Source: Victivallales bacterium (GTDB lineage: Bacteria; Verrucomicrobiota; Lentisphaeria; Victivallales; GWF2-38-69). From it: DNA of 64,000 nucleotides. The position numbers and the translations under genes were made by a program. Below, piece by piece: positions 35,530 through 44,514 of the stretch. Numbering within the stretch: the first letter of the stretch is position 1; the number at the start of each line of letters is the position of its first letter. Where the stretch lies: assembly GCA_021733985.1 (NCBI GenBank), contig JAIPJT010000004.1:1-64000 (forward strand), given 5' to 3'. The notes below the pieces were generated by a model, which worked only from the letters and a program-made list of their open reading frames with translations, searched no databases and was not told where the DNA came from.

Positions 35530-37095
35530 ATGTTACTATACTATAAAAAATTAAGATCACTAAGAAAAGCCACAGGCTTACAGACCAAAGTGTTTTGTGA
35601 ACGCATAGGTGTTTCAGTTTCAACTTTGTGGCACTGGGAGAAAGGCAGTAAAACGCCATCAGAGAAAAGAGTTAGAAAATTAGCGAAAGTTTTATGCGTA
35701 TCGGTTGATGAAATATCGGATCTGACTCCTGAATACAAAAAATCAGATCAGGATCTGTCTGAGATAATCAATATCTGGCGTGACAATTCGGGTTTGAGTA
35801 TGAAGGAATCGGAAGCCGAGTTTAATATACTTATAAATAAATTAATTAGGCAGCATAAAAACCTGATTCAGCATTCCTTAATAACAAAAGCAATACTTTC
35901 ATCTATTAATTCAATTATATATATTAAAGACATCAATCAAAAATATTTAGTTGCCAATGATGCTTTTATTGAATTATTGGGATTGATTAATGGTTACAGG
36001 GTTGACGGAAAAACAGATTTTGATTTTTATAATAGTACAGAAGCTAAAGAGATTATTAATCAGGACAATCAGGTTCTTTCTACTGGTAAGCCCATAACAA
36101 ATTTAAACAGTTTTATGCCCGGTACAAAAAAGAAGAGACATGCATTAATTTCAAAGTTTCCAATTCTTGATTCAGAGAATAAAATTGTAGGACTTATTGG
36201 GACTTACAATGATATTACAGAAATGAAAAAGGCGGGAAGAGTAAGAGAGATACTTGAAATATATGTGGGGGCGATGACAGACTGCTTATCTGTTTTTTTC
36301 AGTCACAATTATAAGTACATATTTGTAAATAATGCTTATGCAGATATTTTCGGATATCCTGTAGAAAAATTTTATGAGGGTGGACTGATTGATTTTTTTG
36401 CTGAAAAATGTGTTCATCCTGATGACAGGGAACAAGAAAAAAAATATTTAAAGGAAAAAAACTGGCCTAAACAACGTATTTACAGGATTATTAAACCGAA
36501 CGGTGATGTCAGGTGGCTGGAAGGAAGTGTGAACAGAAGAAAATATTTTGGTAAGGAATGCTGTATTTCAGTTAACCGTGATATAACAGAAAGAGTTTAC
36601 GAATCTGCCTTTAGCGACCTGTTCGGGCTTATACTGGAACATTCTGATGATGTCCTGTGGATTAGAGATAAAACAGAAAATGAAGGGTTGGTTTTTGTAT
36701 CAGTTTCTGTCAGAAAACTTTATGGTCATTCAGAAGATATTTTTTACAAAGATTCATTTTTTTGGTTAAATAAATGTCTTTATTCAAAAGATAAAACTGT
36801 ATGGTTATTAAACGAAGAAAACAGTTCTCTCCGGGACTATAAAAAGGAATACAGGATATATGATTCTAAACAGCAGCTTAAGTGGATAGAATTAACATGC
36901 TTCGAATACAAATTTTTAGGTAAAGAGTGTTATTGTTATCTTGAAAAAAATATTACTGATAAAAAGGCTGTGGAAAAGTCAAAGGAAAATGAAAGCCTAA
37001 GAAAGGTTGCGAAAAAACTAAGAAAAATGGATTTTAATACAGATTTAATTTCCGAGATAACAGAATTAAGTAGAAAACAAATTGAAGTTTTATAG
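35530..37095 (+). CDS. HTH-PAS one-component regulator (paralogue C)
   Basis: A 521-residue soluble regulator: XRE-type helix-turn-helix at about residues 5-60 (LRSLRKATGLQT...STLWHWEKGSKTP), PAS 1 at about 120-238 (IYIKDINQKYLVAND, PGTKKKRHALISK), PAS 2 at about 245-360 (FVNNAYADIFGYPVEKF, RWLEGSVNRR) and PAS 3 at about 365-485. It has no output domain other than the HTH. It is inserted between kamA and the rest of the lysine genes and is divergent from the aminotransferase, so it is the likely regulator of lysine fermentation (inference). AAAGGAAGGTG precedes the ATG. Confidence 0.82.
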   Translation: MLLYYKKLRSLRKATGLQTKVFCERIGVSVSTLWHWEKGSKTPSEKRVRKLAKVLCVSVDEISDLTPEYKKSDQDLSEIINIWRDNSGLSMKESEAEFNILINKLIRQHKNLIQHSLITKAILSSINSIIYIKDINQKYLVANDAFIELLGLINGYRVDGKTDFDFYNSTEAKEIINQDNQVLSTGKPITNLNSFMPGTKKKRHALISKFPILDSENKIVGLIGTYNDITEMKKAGRVREILEIYVGAMTDCLSVFFSHNYKYIFVNNAYADIFGYPVEKFYEGGLIDFFAEKCVHPDDREQEKKYLKEKNWPKQRIYRIIKPNGDVRWLEGSVNRRKYFGKECCISVNRDITERVYESAFSDLFGLILEHSDDVLWIRDKTENEGLVFVSVSVRKLYGHSEDIFYKDSFFWLNKCLYSKDKTVWLLNEENSSLRDYKKEYRIYDSKQQLKWIELTCFEYKFLGKECYCYLEKNITDKKAVEKSKENESLRKVAKKLRKMDFNTDLISEITELSRKQIEVL

Positions 37096-37145
37096 TTTTA
37101 TAAGTTTACCGAATAACTTTTTTATAAAGGGAATTTAAAATATCT

Positions 37146-37538
37146 ATGAATAATAATAAAAAATATATTTACAAAGAGGGGTTTAATTTTAATTTTGATA
37201 ATTCCGCCTGTGAACATTGCGGAGGAAAATGCTGTTCCGGAGAGAGCGGTTATATCTGGATAACTCAGGCGGAAATAAAAAAAACAGCTGAATATTTAGA
37301 TGTTAAATTAAATACTTTTTTTACAGAATATTTAAGATTTAAAAATGGTAGTTATACTATAAAAGATATTAAGTACGGTGGTTATTATTCCTGCCTCTTT
37401 TTTGATAGAGAAGAAAATAAATGTCTAATATATCCGGTTAGACCTTTACAGTGTAGAACATACCCGTTCTGGGAAATGTATATGGGAGATTCTGAAGAAT
37501 TATTTGATGATTGTCCAGGTGTAAAAAAGCTTCCATGA
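37146..37538 (+). CDS. YkgJ family cysteine cluster protein
   Basis: A 130-residue protein with the YkgJ-type cysteine arrangement: CEHCGGKCC near the N-terminus and CLIYPVRPLQCRTYPF near the C-terminus. These small proteins are thought to bind Zn or an Fe-S cluster; the biochemical role is unknown. It follows the HTH-PAS regulator by 50 bases on the same strand and is probably co-transcribed with it. A bidirectional terminator follows immediately. Confidence 0.85.
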   Translation: MNNNKKYIYKEGFNFNFDNSACEHCGGKCCSGESGYIWITQAEIKKTAEYLDVKLNTFFTEYLRFKNGSYTIKDIKYGGYYSCLFFDREENKCLIYPVRPLQCRTYPFWEMYMGDSEELFDDCPGVKKLP

Positions 37539-37566
37539 AACAGGGTGCATGCACCCTGTTTTTGTT
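37538..37566. terminator. bidirectional intrinsic terminator
   Basis: AAACAGGGTGCATGCACCCTGTTT is a perfect 24-base palindrome with a T-run on its right side and, reading the other way, the matching T residues. It starts at the last base of the YkgJ stop and lies between that gene and the convergent kamA. Confidence 0.85.
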
Positions 37567-37607
37567 TCAGAAAAGATTAAACTTCGCTGAACGAAGAACA
37601 GCATTAA

Positions 37608-38855
37608 CTATCTCCTGTTCAAATTCTGTATATTTTCCTCGAGCAGGGTTGCCACTCCTTCTGATGGAGTAAAAAATTTATATGTGTTTTTACAGATATT
37701 ACATCTTCCGCAGTCTGAAGAGGTATCTGATGGCTGAGTATATACTGTTATTGTACCTTCATAGTTACGCAGTATGAGTTTTTTATCAGATCTCGAAATT
37801 ACATAGTTGGGCATTACCGGTATTTTACCACCTCCGCCTGGTGCATCTACAACGTAAGTCGGAACAGCCATTCCGGAAGTATGGCCTCTTAAATTTTCGA
37901 TTATTTCAATACCTTTTCCTACGGAAGTTCTGAAATGACTTATTCCTGTAGATAGATCACATTGATATATATAGTACGGTTTTACTCTTATTTTCAAAAG
38001 TTCATGCATTAACTCTTTCATAATAAAAGGACAGTCGTTTACATCACGCAGCAGTACGGTTTGATTGCCCACAGGGACCCCGTTCTCAGTAAGTTTGTCG
38101 CAGGCGATTTTTGCTTCTTCTGTTATTTCGTCCGGATGATTAAAGTGAGTATTGAAGAAAATAGGCTGATATTTTTTTATAATATTTACAAGGTTGTCTG
38201 TTATTCTCTGCGGCATAACTACAGGAGTTCTGCTTCCAATTCTGATGATTTCGACATGATTAATATTTCTTAAAGTTTCCAGAATATACTCAATCCTGCT
38301 ATCCGGTAATGTTAAAGGATCACCTCCGGAAACAATTACATCCCTGATCTGCTTATTTTTTTTAATATAATTTACAGCATCCAAAAAACATTCCTTATTA
38401 AAACCGCTTTCATCACAACCTACAACTCTGCGGCGAGTACAGTGTCTGCAGTACATAGAGCATTTTCTTGTAACAAGGAGGAGAACTCTGTCAGGGTATC
38501 GATGAGTTAAACCTGGTACAGGTGAATCTATATCTTCATGGAGTGGGTCAGAAATATCCGAATCATCTTTAATTAGTTCCTGTATTCTTGGGACAGCCTG
38601 TAATCTGATGGGGCATCTAATATAATTTTCATCGATGAGTGCGGCGTAATAGGGGGTAATTGCCATTTTGAATTTTTTTAAACTTATGGCCAGCTGTTCT
38701 TTTTCCTTTTCATCAATTGTAATGATCTTTGAAAGAGACGAAATGTCTTTAATTGTGTTATTTAACTGCCATTTCCAGTCATTCCAGTCTTCGTCTTTTA
38801 CATCCTTAAATATCGGAATATGCTTGTGGAGTACTTTTCTGTAGATCTTCTTCAT
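37608..38855 (-). CDS. kamA: L-lysine 2,3-aminomutase
   Basis: A 415-residue radical SAM/PLP enzyme that converts L-lysine to beta-lysine. The radical SAM cysteines are Cys132, Cys136 and Cys139 in CSMYCRHC. The residues that bind the lysine side-chain amine in the C. subterminale enzyme are kept: Asp300 in YQCDLS and Asp337 in VVDAPGGGGK, with the PLP lysine Lys344; all are offset by exactly seven from the reference numbering. This supports lysine rather than glutamate as substrate. A Cys-rich C-terminal tail (CGRCNIC) is also present. It is separated from the other lysine genes by the regulator and YkgJ genes. Confidence 0.96.
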   Translation of the reverse strand: MKKIYRKVLHKHIPIFKDVKDEDWNDWKWQLNNTIKDISSLSKIITIDEKEKEQLAISLKKFKMAITPYYAALIDENYIRCPIRLQAVPRIQELIKDDSDISDPLHEDIDSPVPGLTHRYPDRVLLLVTRKCSMYCRHCTRRRVVGCDESGFNKECFLDAVNYIKKNKQIRDVIVSGGDPLTLPDSRIEYILETLRNINHVEIIRIGSRTPVVMPQRITDNLVNIIKKYQPIFFNTHFNHPDEITEEAKIACDKLTENGVPVGNQTVLLRDVNDCPFIMKELMHELLKIRVKPYYIYQCDLSTGISHFRTSVGKGIEIIENLRGHTSGMAVPTYVVDAPGGGGKIPVMPNYVISRSDKKLILRNYEGTITVYTQPSDTSSDCGRCNICKNTYKFFTPSEGVATLLEENIQNLNRR

Positions 38856-39060
38856 GGTAATGTTTTCTCCCCCAAATTATTTTATTTAAAATGATAAAAA
38901 CCCGAATAATATAGCTCGGTTCAGAAAATTAAACAGCCAAGAAGTAAAATAATATTTTATATTTTATATTTTTCCAGTTTTTTTGTATGAATCGATTGTT
39001 CTTTTTTTAATAGAGATTTATAATATAAGCTGTAACAATTAATATGAATTGTAATTATTT

Positions 39061-39086
39061 AACAGTTAACTAATAGAGTTACTGTT
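39061..39086. promoter_or_regulatory. inverted repeats in kamA / ALDH-like divergent region
   Basis: AACAGTTAAC and GTTACTGTT are arms of an imperfect inverted repeat 41 bases before the ALDH-like start. A second one, ACAATT-aatatg-AATTGT, lies at 39035-39052. They are possible operator sites in the 272-bp region that separates kamA from the ALDH-STAS-kinase genes. No promoter boxes were assigned. Confidence 0.3.
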
Positions 39087-39127
39087 CTTATTATGTTTAA
39101 TTTACCATTATCGAAAGGGAAGTAACA

Positions 39128-40558
39128 ATGCCTGATATTGGCACTATATTTAGAGTAGGAGAAACTTTAAAACGAGCTATTCAGGCAGACGCTGTATTCA
39201 GACAGTCTGACCAGGAACATGTAGATAGAATTGTCAGATCTGTATACAGAACTGTAATGAATAATAGAATTAAGTTTGCTAAAATGGCCGTAGAAGAGAC
39301 TGGACTTGGACGCTGGGAGGATAAAGTCTTAAAGACTGTAGTCGCATCCCAGTTTGTTTACGAATATATCAAAGATAGAAAAACTGTCGGAGTTGTTTCT
39401 GACGATGTAGAGAAAGGGATAACTGAAATAGCTCACCCTATAGGAACGGTTCTCGGAATAGTATCAAAGACGGATCCCATTGCTTCAGCAGTTTTTAAGA
39501 TAATTATAGCAATGAAAACAAGAAACCCTATAATTATTGCTTCTGACCCAAAAGCCGTTAAGACTACAGAAGCTGTTTGTGATTTATGTTATGAAGCAGC
39601 ATTAAAGGAAGATGCTCCCGAAGACTGTATTCAGTGTTTTTATGATACTTCAACAGATGAGTTTGAAAACTTAATAGCGGACAAACGTTTGAACCTGATT
39701 ATTGCTGCCGGAGACGGAGCAGTAAAAGAAAATAATAATGTTAAAGCACCTGTAATTGGAAGCGGCAGCGGCAATGTTCCCGTTTACATTGCCGAAGACA
39801 TTGACCCTGATTTTGTTGCTAAGCAAATTATCGATTCAAAAGTTTTTGACCAGGGTGTAATGAATTCAAGCGAACAGGCTGTTGTAATAAACAAAAATAT
39901 TACAAAACAGTTTAAAACTGCAATAGAGAAAAAGGGCGGACATTTTGTAACAGAAAAAGAAAAGAAAATGTTAATCGATTATGTTCTGGAAAAAGGAGAT
40001 AAGGTAAATAAAGATATAACAGGCCAAAGTCCACAGATTATTGCAGCAAACTCAGGCTTCAAAGTACCTGAAACTACAAAATTATTAATTGTACCTCTGA
40101 AAGGTGTGGGAAGTGAATATCCGCTCTCGGAGAAAGTGCTCGCACCTTTAATAGCGTTTTACGAAGTAGAAGATTTTCATGAGGCTATTAATGTTTGTAT
40201 CGATTTGAATTATTATGAAGGTATTGGTCATACAGTATGCATTTATTCTAATGACCATGATAAAATAAAGAAATTTGCTATGGAGATGAATGCCGGGCGA
40301 GTTATTGTAAACAGCCCTAGTTCAATGGGTGCTGTTGGTGGAATATACAATCTTCTGCCTCCATCTTTTTCATTGGCATGCGGAGCTGTTGGGAAGACTA
40401 TAACTATGGATAATGTTTCCATAAAGCATCTTATAAATTTACAGAGAATCTCGAGAAGAAGAATAAATCAGAGGTTACGGGATTTTGACAGGAAGATGTA
40501 CATTGATGAAAGTAAAAATATAGATGAAATAGAGAGGTTGTTTAATAAAAACTATTAA
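39128..40558 (+). CDS. CoA-acylating aldehyde dehydrogenase homologue lacking catalytic Cys
   Basis: The 476-residue protein aligns with the ALDH domain of AdhE and with EutE/PduP-type CoA-acylating dehydrogenases across its length: EIAHPIGTVLGIVSKTDP, KTRNPIIIASDPKA, the nucleotide-binding region before GSGSGNVPVYIAED, and a C-terminal NLLPPSFSLACGAVGK. The catalytic cysteine, expected in FDNGxxCASEQ, is replaced: the sequence reads FDQGVMNSSEQ, with Asn246 (AAT at 39863) at exactly the position of AdhE Cys246. It should therefore be unable to form a thiohemiacetal and may be a ligand-binding pseudoenzyme. AAAGGG precedes the ATG. A STAS protein and an RsbW-like kinase follow on the same strand, suggesting a signalling role (inference). 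Confidence 0.85.
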   Translation: MPDIGTIFRVGETLKRAIQADAVFRQSDQEHVDRIVRSVYRTVMNNRIKFAKMAVEETGLGRWEDKVLKTVVASQFVYEYIKDRKTVGVVSDDVEKGITEIAHPIGTVLGIVSKTDPIASAVFKIIIAMKTRNPIIIASDPKAVKTTEAVCDLCYEAALKEDAPEDCIQCFYDTSTDEFENLIADKRLNLIIAAGDGAVKENNNVKAPVIGSGSGNVPVYIAEDIDPDFVAKQIIDSKVFDQGVMNSSEQAVVINKNITKQFKTAIEKKGGHFVTEKEKKMLIDYVLEKGDKVNKDITGQSPQIIAANSGFKVPETTKLLIVPLKGVGSEYPLSEKVLAPLIAFYEVEDFHEAINVCIDLNYYEGIGHTVCIYSNDHDKIKKFAMEMNAGRVIVNSPSSMGAVGGIYNLLPPSFSLACGAVGKTITMDNVSIKHLINLQRISRRRINQRLRDFDRKMYIDESKNIDEIERLFNKNY

Positions 40559-40588
40559 TATTTTATATAGAATATATGAGGAGGAAAC

Positions 40589-40882
40589 ATGGCTGTTACT
40601 TTAAATCGTAATGATGGGACAGTAAATTTTGTTTTTGAAGGCAGAATGGACACAATAAAATGTATGTCGGCAGAGAAAGATGTAGTAGAAAATATTAATG
40701 AGAATGACCAGGTAGTATTCGACCTCAAAGAGGTTGATTATATTGCATCTTCTTTTCTAAGATTATGCGGTAGAGCATCGAATACTGTTGGTGTGGAAAA
40801 TTTTTCTGTTATAAATGTATCTCCCTCTGTTAAAAAAGTATTTAAAATAGCCGGCCTTGCCAACAGATTAAATATCAAATAA
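40589..40882 (+). CDS. STAS-domain anti-sigma factor antagonist
   Basis: A 97-residue single-domain STAS protein of the SpoIIAA/RsbV type. The phosphorylatable serine is Ser54 or Ser55 in DYIASSFLRLCG, the usual DxxSSxxLR site. In partner switching the dephosphorylated form binds the anti-sigma kinase. A very strong GAGGAGG precedes the ATG, 30 bases after the ALDH-like stop. The kinase gene follows after 16 bases. Confidence 0.9.
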   Translation: MAVTLNRNDGTVNFVFEGRMDTIKCMSAEKDVVENINENDQVVFDLKEVDYIASSFLRLCGRASNTVGVENFSVINVSPSVKKVFKIAGLANRLNIK

Positions 40883-40898
40883 TTGCCTTTAAAATTAA

Positions 40899-41306
40899 AT
40901 GAAAAGAATAAAGAAAAAGGCAACATTCGAGAATTTAGAGGAAGTCCTGCAATTTGTGAAGGTCGGTGCAAAAGCGTTTGGTTTTGACAAAGCTGCTATT
41001 GCCGATCTAATTCTTGCCGTTGAAGAGGTTTTGGTCAATATTATTAGCTATGCCTATACAGATCAGTGTAAAAGTGGATACATGGAAGTAAGATATAAAA
41101 ATAATAATAGTTCTTATTCAATAACTTTTCTTGATACCGGCAAAAAATTTGATCCTACTGCAGTAAGTGAGCCAGATACCTCAATTCCTATTAACCAAAG
41201 AAGGATGGGGGGAATGGGAATACACATTGTAAGAAATATTGTCGATAATCTTCAATATAAAAGGGAAGGCGGTAAGAATATTTTCACTATTGAGAAGAAA
41301 AAATAA
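40899..41306 (+). CDS. RsbW-like anti-sigma factor serine kinase (HATPase_c)
   Basis: A 135-residue GHKL-type ATPase. The N-box lies in AVEEVLVNIISYAY, the D-x-G box in LDTGKKFDP and the G2 box in GGMGIHIVRNIVD. It matches the RsbW/SpoIIAB group that phosphorylates STAS antagonists and may bind a sigma factor or another target. No sigma factor gene is in the window. It lies directly after the STAS gene and closes the ALDH-STAS-kinase set. Confidence 0.9.
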   Translation: MKRIKKKATFENLEEVLQFVKVGAKAFGFDKAAIADLILAVEEVLVNIISYAYTDQCKSGYMEVRYKNNNSSYSITFLDTGKKFDPTAVSEPDTSIPINQRRMGGMGIHIVRNIVDNLQYKREGGKNIFTIEKKK

Positions 41307-41395
41307 TTTCTAAATATTGCCTGTAGGCTTCTTTGGAAAAATTTTTGGAGTCAGAAAAAGTGTGGTTTTATTTTTTTATATGATTAAGAAGAATA

Positions 41396-42118
41396 TCAGT
41401 TTGAGACAATGCTTGCTTTATTGGTATTTCCATTTAGCACTTCTATCAGATTATTGGGATTCGAATAATTGAAAACTACAATGGGTAGGTCATTGTCTTT
41501 ACATAAAGAAAAAGCTGTTGAATCCATTATTTTAAGATTTTGCATTAAGGCTTTTTCATAAGTTATTTTTTCGTAACGCACAGCGTCCGGTGAAGTTTCA
41601 GGATCAGCTGAAAAAATTCCATTCACTTTTGTTGCCTTCAACACAGCTTCGGCGTCAATTTCAAGGGCTCTTAAAACTGCTGTAGTATCAGTTGTAAAAA
41701 AAGGATGCCCGGTCCCACCGGCAAAAATCACAACACAACCTTCTTCGAGGTACTTTACTGCTTTTTCATGATCAAATGTTTCTGCAATAGGTTCTATATG
41801 TTGTGAAGTTTGAATTTTACATGTAATGCCATTAGCCTCAAAGCAGTCTTTTATCATGAGTCCATTCATAACAGTTCCAAGCATTCCCATATAATCAGCC
41901 CTGACAGGGTCCATTCCTATTTTTTTCCCAAGTTTTCCCCGCCATATATTTCCTGCACCTATGACAAGGGCAAGTTCTATCCCTGCATCAAGAACATTAA
42001 TTAAATTATTAATGAGAGTTTTAAGTGCATCCGGACAGTAACCGGGTTCATTTGGCTTACTTAAAGCTTCACCACTTATTTTTAGAAGAATCCTTTTATA
42101 AGGGAAATTACTTTTCAT
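41396..42118 (-). CDS. pyrH: UMP kinase
   Basis: A 240-residue amino acid kinase-fold enzyme that phosphorylates UMP to UDP. Motifs: RILLKISGEAL, VIGAGNIWRG, the DYMGMLGTVMNGL block, IFAGGTGHPFFTTDTTA and KVNGIFSADPE. The track start at 42124 is a GTG lying inside the GGAGTG Shine-Dalgarno, so the ATG at 42118 is preferred. It lies downstream of the V-ATPase proteolipid gene on the same strand, 74 bases away. Confidence 0.97.
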   Translation of the reverse strand: MKSNFPYKRILLKISGEALSKPNEPGYCPDALKTLINNLINVLDAGIELALVIGAGNIWRGKLGKKIGMDPVRADYMGMLGTVMNGLMIKDCFEANGITCKIQTSQHIEPIAETFDHEKAVKYLEEGCVVIFAGGTGHPFFTTDTTAVLRALEIDAEAVLKATKVNGIFSADPETSPDAVRYEKITYEKALMQNLKIMDSTAFSLCKDNDLPIVVFNYSNPNNLIEVLNGNTNKASIVSN

Positions 42119-42192
42119 TTTCACTCCAAAAAAAACATTTCATAATAGATCATTATAAAAAATCTATTATGAAATTTTAAAAATTATAATTT

Positions 42193-42654
42193 TTAGATAG
42201 TTGCAAGCAGTACTATAGCGAAGGCCATTACAAAAATTGCTACCGTTTCAATAATACCGAGTGCCATAAGATAGTTTACAAATCCTTTACCGGTTTCTCC
42301 AAATGCATCGCAGGATGCAGCAGCAGCTTTTCCCTGCCAAAGAGCTGACATTCCAAGACCTGCTCCGCCTGCAAAGCCGATAATCAAATAAAGTGGCCAC
42401 ATTCCTGGGTTTGCTGTTACTTTTCCGTTAAGAATGAACATTAAGATCATACCGTAAATAGTCTGTGAGAGTGGTGCTCCTGCAAATACAACAAGCTGGA
42501 AAGGTGCCGGTTTACTTTGTGCATAGCACCTTTTCCAAGCTCCAACAGCAGAAGTACCTGCTGCTCCTGTTCCTAATGCTGAACCTATTGCACCCATTGC
42601 TATTGCTGCAAAGGCTCCACCCTGTCCTAATGCTGTAATTGTTGCTGCGTCCAT
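42193..42654 (-). CDS. atpK: V-type ATPase subunit K (proteolipid, 16 kDa type)
   Basis: A 153-residue double hairpin with four membrane segments that forms the rotor ring. The ion site resembles the Na+-transporting NtpK of Enterococcus hirae: Ser63-Gln64 in APLSQTIYG (NtpK Thr64-Gln65), Gln107 in LWQGKAAA (NtpK Gln110) and the carboxylate Glu136 in GIIETVAIF (NtpK Glu139). The first hairpin lacks a carboxylate, giving one ion site per two hairpins. Na+ coupling is inferred from these residues. AAGGAG precedes the ATG. Confidence 0.93.
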   Translation of the reverse strand: MDAATITALGQGGAFAAIAMGAIGSALGTGAAGTSAVGAWKRCYAQSKPAPFQLVVFAGAPLSQTIYGMILMFILNGKVTANPGMWPLYLIIGFAGGAGLGMSALWQGKAAAASCDAFGETGKGFVNYLMALGIIETVAIFVMAFAIVLLATI

Positions 42655-42705
42655 AAAATAACTCCTTTTTTATAATTTTTATCTTTAGTTTGAATATGTA
42701 TAAAT

Positions 42706-44514
42706 TTAATTGTTAGTTAACTCATCTTTACTTCTGTCTCTGATATGACGTTTAAATGGATTGTAGAAAAAACCGGACCATTCTAATTCCATATGGTTTG
42801 AAAACTCAAGTGTATTAAGCCTTATGCCATGTACAAGAACACCCATAAATGCAAGAGCAATATTCAGTAAATGTCCAAGAGCTATAATCAGCATTGCGAA
42901 TACTAAAAACCAGGGGGAAAGTTCGTAGACCATTTTTCCCATATTATTAAAACTCATCGCAATATATAGAGTGGCGAGGCCGACTGCAAAAAGTCTTATA
43001 TAGGATAATAAGTCAACGAAACTGCCTATAAAATCAAATGGTGTATTGAAAATACTTCCGGCATCATTCCATTGAATATAGAACAATATTATAAGCACAA
43101 AGCCTATGCCGTATAGATAAAATGCGATGGTAGGGAATTCCATTTTCGAGTAAACTATAAGTTTGAGTGCTGTAAAATAGTTTCCCCAGATAAATAAGCC
43201 CCATCCCAACTGTCCTAAGGCCTTGAGCTTGTTACTGTAGATTATAGTTTTCCAAACTCTTGCCAGGGATAAATGTATTGCACCAAGTGTAAAACAAATA
43301 AAAAGCATCGTATCGTTTTTTGTTTTGGGATTTGTCAAAGGCTTAAGCCCCTGCATATCTCCCGGCAGGACTTTATGAGGTAAACCGAAATATGTACAGG
43401 TCAATGCTCCCCATATAATTGTTGCAATACTTAGAACAAGAAACAGATTTAATGGAACCCGCATTTCTCTTTTTCTTTTGAATATAATTTTCAATGCTAT
43501 ACCGACAATCAGGAAAAGTATTCCATAACCGGCATCACCGACAATCATGCCGAAAAAGATGGTAAAAAAGAAAAGAAAGCATATACTTACATCCCATTCA
43601 TTGTATCCGGGTGAAATCCCTATAAACTTGAAAACTGGTCTAATTATTGAAAAAACTTTTGGAATATTTAATAAAGTTGGTACAGTATCATCTGCTGAAG
43701 GAGCCTCGAAGGTCGCAGCCCATCCGCACTTCATTGCGGCACGAGAAATTCTATTCTTCTTTTTAGCCGGTATAAAGCCTGTAATATAGGTCAGGGTATC
43801 TGCTTCACCCATTCCATGTTTATTATAGATGAATTCATACTGCTGCTGTATTTCCTTCTGATACAGTTTAATCTCATTTATAGACTGGGCAATACTTTGT
43901 AGTTCAGAAGTACAATCCTGTATAACTTGTTTATTCTTCTCAATTTTTTCATCTAACTCAGCAAGAGATAATCTGGAAGACGGAAGGGATACAATGGGTA
44001 GTTCTTCTTTAGGCTGTTTGCTGTCCGATATGAGGGCAAAGTATGTTTTCTCTTTTACATGTTTAATAATTTCTACCGTACCATATTTTTCAAAGCTGCT
44101 TACATTTCTGTTGTTTGCAACGCATAGATAAACATGAACACCTTTTTCTTTAAGGGAATCAATTTGTGAAATAGAAAAATTCCCCCATGGTTCGAGAAGG
44201 GCTCGTTCTCTGTATAAATGGTTGAGGGTTTTTTTAGCCTCTGAAAGCCGGTCATAATTTTCCAAAGCCATTTTTGATAAGGCTCTGGGGCTTTTTTTAG
44301 AATAGGGATCAGCTTCAGCATTTTCATATTCGGATAATATATTGACAATTTTAATCTGTCTATCCAATGCCTGCTCTATATCAGTTAATATCTGGCTTTC
44401 GGGTTTCTGGATCTGATTAACATGCAGAACACCGAGATTTCTTAAGCTAAGAAGTGTCTTTTCCCGATCTTCCTTTCTACAAATAATCGTAGTTTTAAGC
44501 ATTTTTTCAATCAT
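42706..44514 (-). CDS. atpI: V-type ATPase subunit I (membrane stator)
   Basis: A 602-residue subunit with a cytoplasmic coiled-coil N-terminal half (to about 280) and a membrane half with about seven or eight hydrophobic segments, ending in a short charged tail. It forms the ion half-channel against the K ring. The start is the ATG at 44514 (MIEKMLKTTIICRKED), with GGAGG six bases upstream, rather than the 44544 codon of the ORF track. It overlaps the subunit D stop by eight bases. Blocks such as GMIVGDAGYG and DLLSYIRLFAVGLA are typical of the family. Confidence 0.94.
   Translation of the reverse strand: MIEKMLKTTIICRKEDREKTLLSLRNLGVLHVNQIQKPESQILTDIEQALDRQIKIVNILSEYENAEADPYSKKSPRALSKMALENYDRLSEAKKTLNHLYRERALLEPWGNFSISQIDSLKEKGVHVYLCVANNRNVSSFEKYGTVEIIKHVKEKTYFALISDSKQPKEELPIVSLPSSRLSLAELDEKIEKNKQVIQDCTSELQSIAQSINEIKLYQKEIQQQYEFIYNKHGMGEADTLTYITGFIPAKKKNRISRAAMKCGWAATFEAPSADDTVPTLLNIPKVFSIIRPVFKFIGISPGYNEWDVSICFLFFFTIFFGMIVGDAGYGILFLIVGIALKIIFKRKREMRVPLNLFLVLSIATIIWGALTCTYFGLPHKVLPGDMQGLKPLTNPKTKNDTMLFICFTLGAIHLSLARVWKTIIYSNKLKALGQLGWGLFIWGNYFTALKLIVYSKMEFPTIAFYLYGIGFVLIILFYIQWNDAGSIFNTPFDFIGSFVDLLSYIRLFAVGLATLYIAMSFNNMGKMVYELSPWFLVFAMLIIALGHLLNIALAFMGVLVHGIRLNTLEFSNHMELEWSGFFYNPFKRHIRDRSKDELTNN

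Noticed and set aside
38856-39127. Search for a lysine or cobalamin riboswitch upstream of kamA, the lysine operon and cobS
   Set aside because: No conserved cobalamin-box or lysine-riboswitch core could be recognised by eye; a covariance-model search would be needed to exclude it fully.
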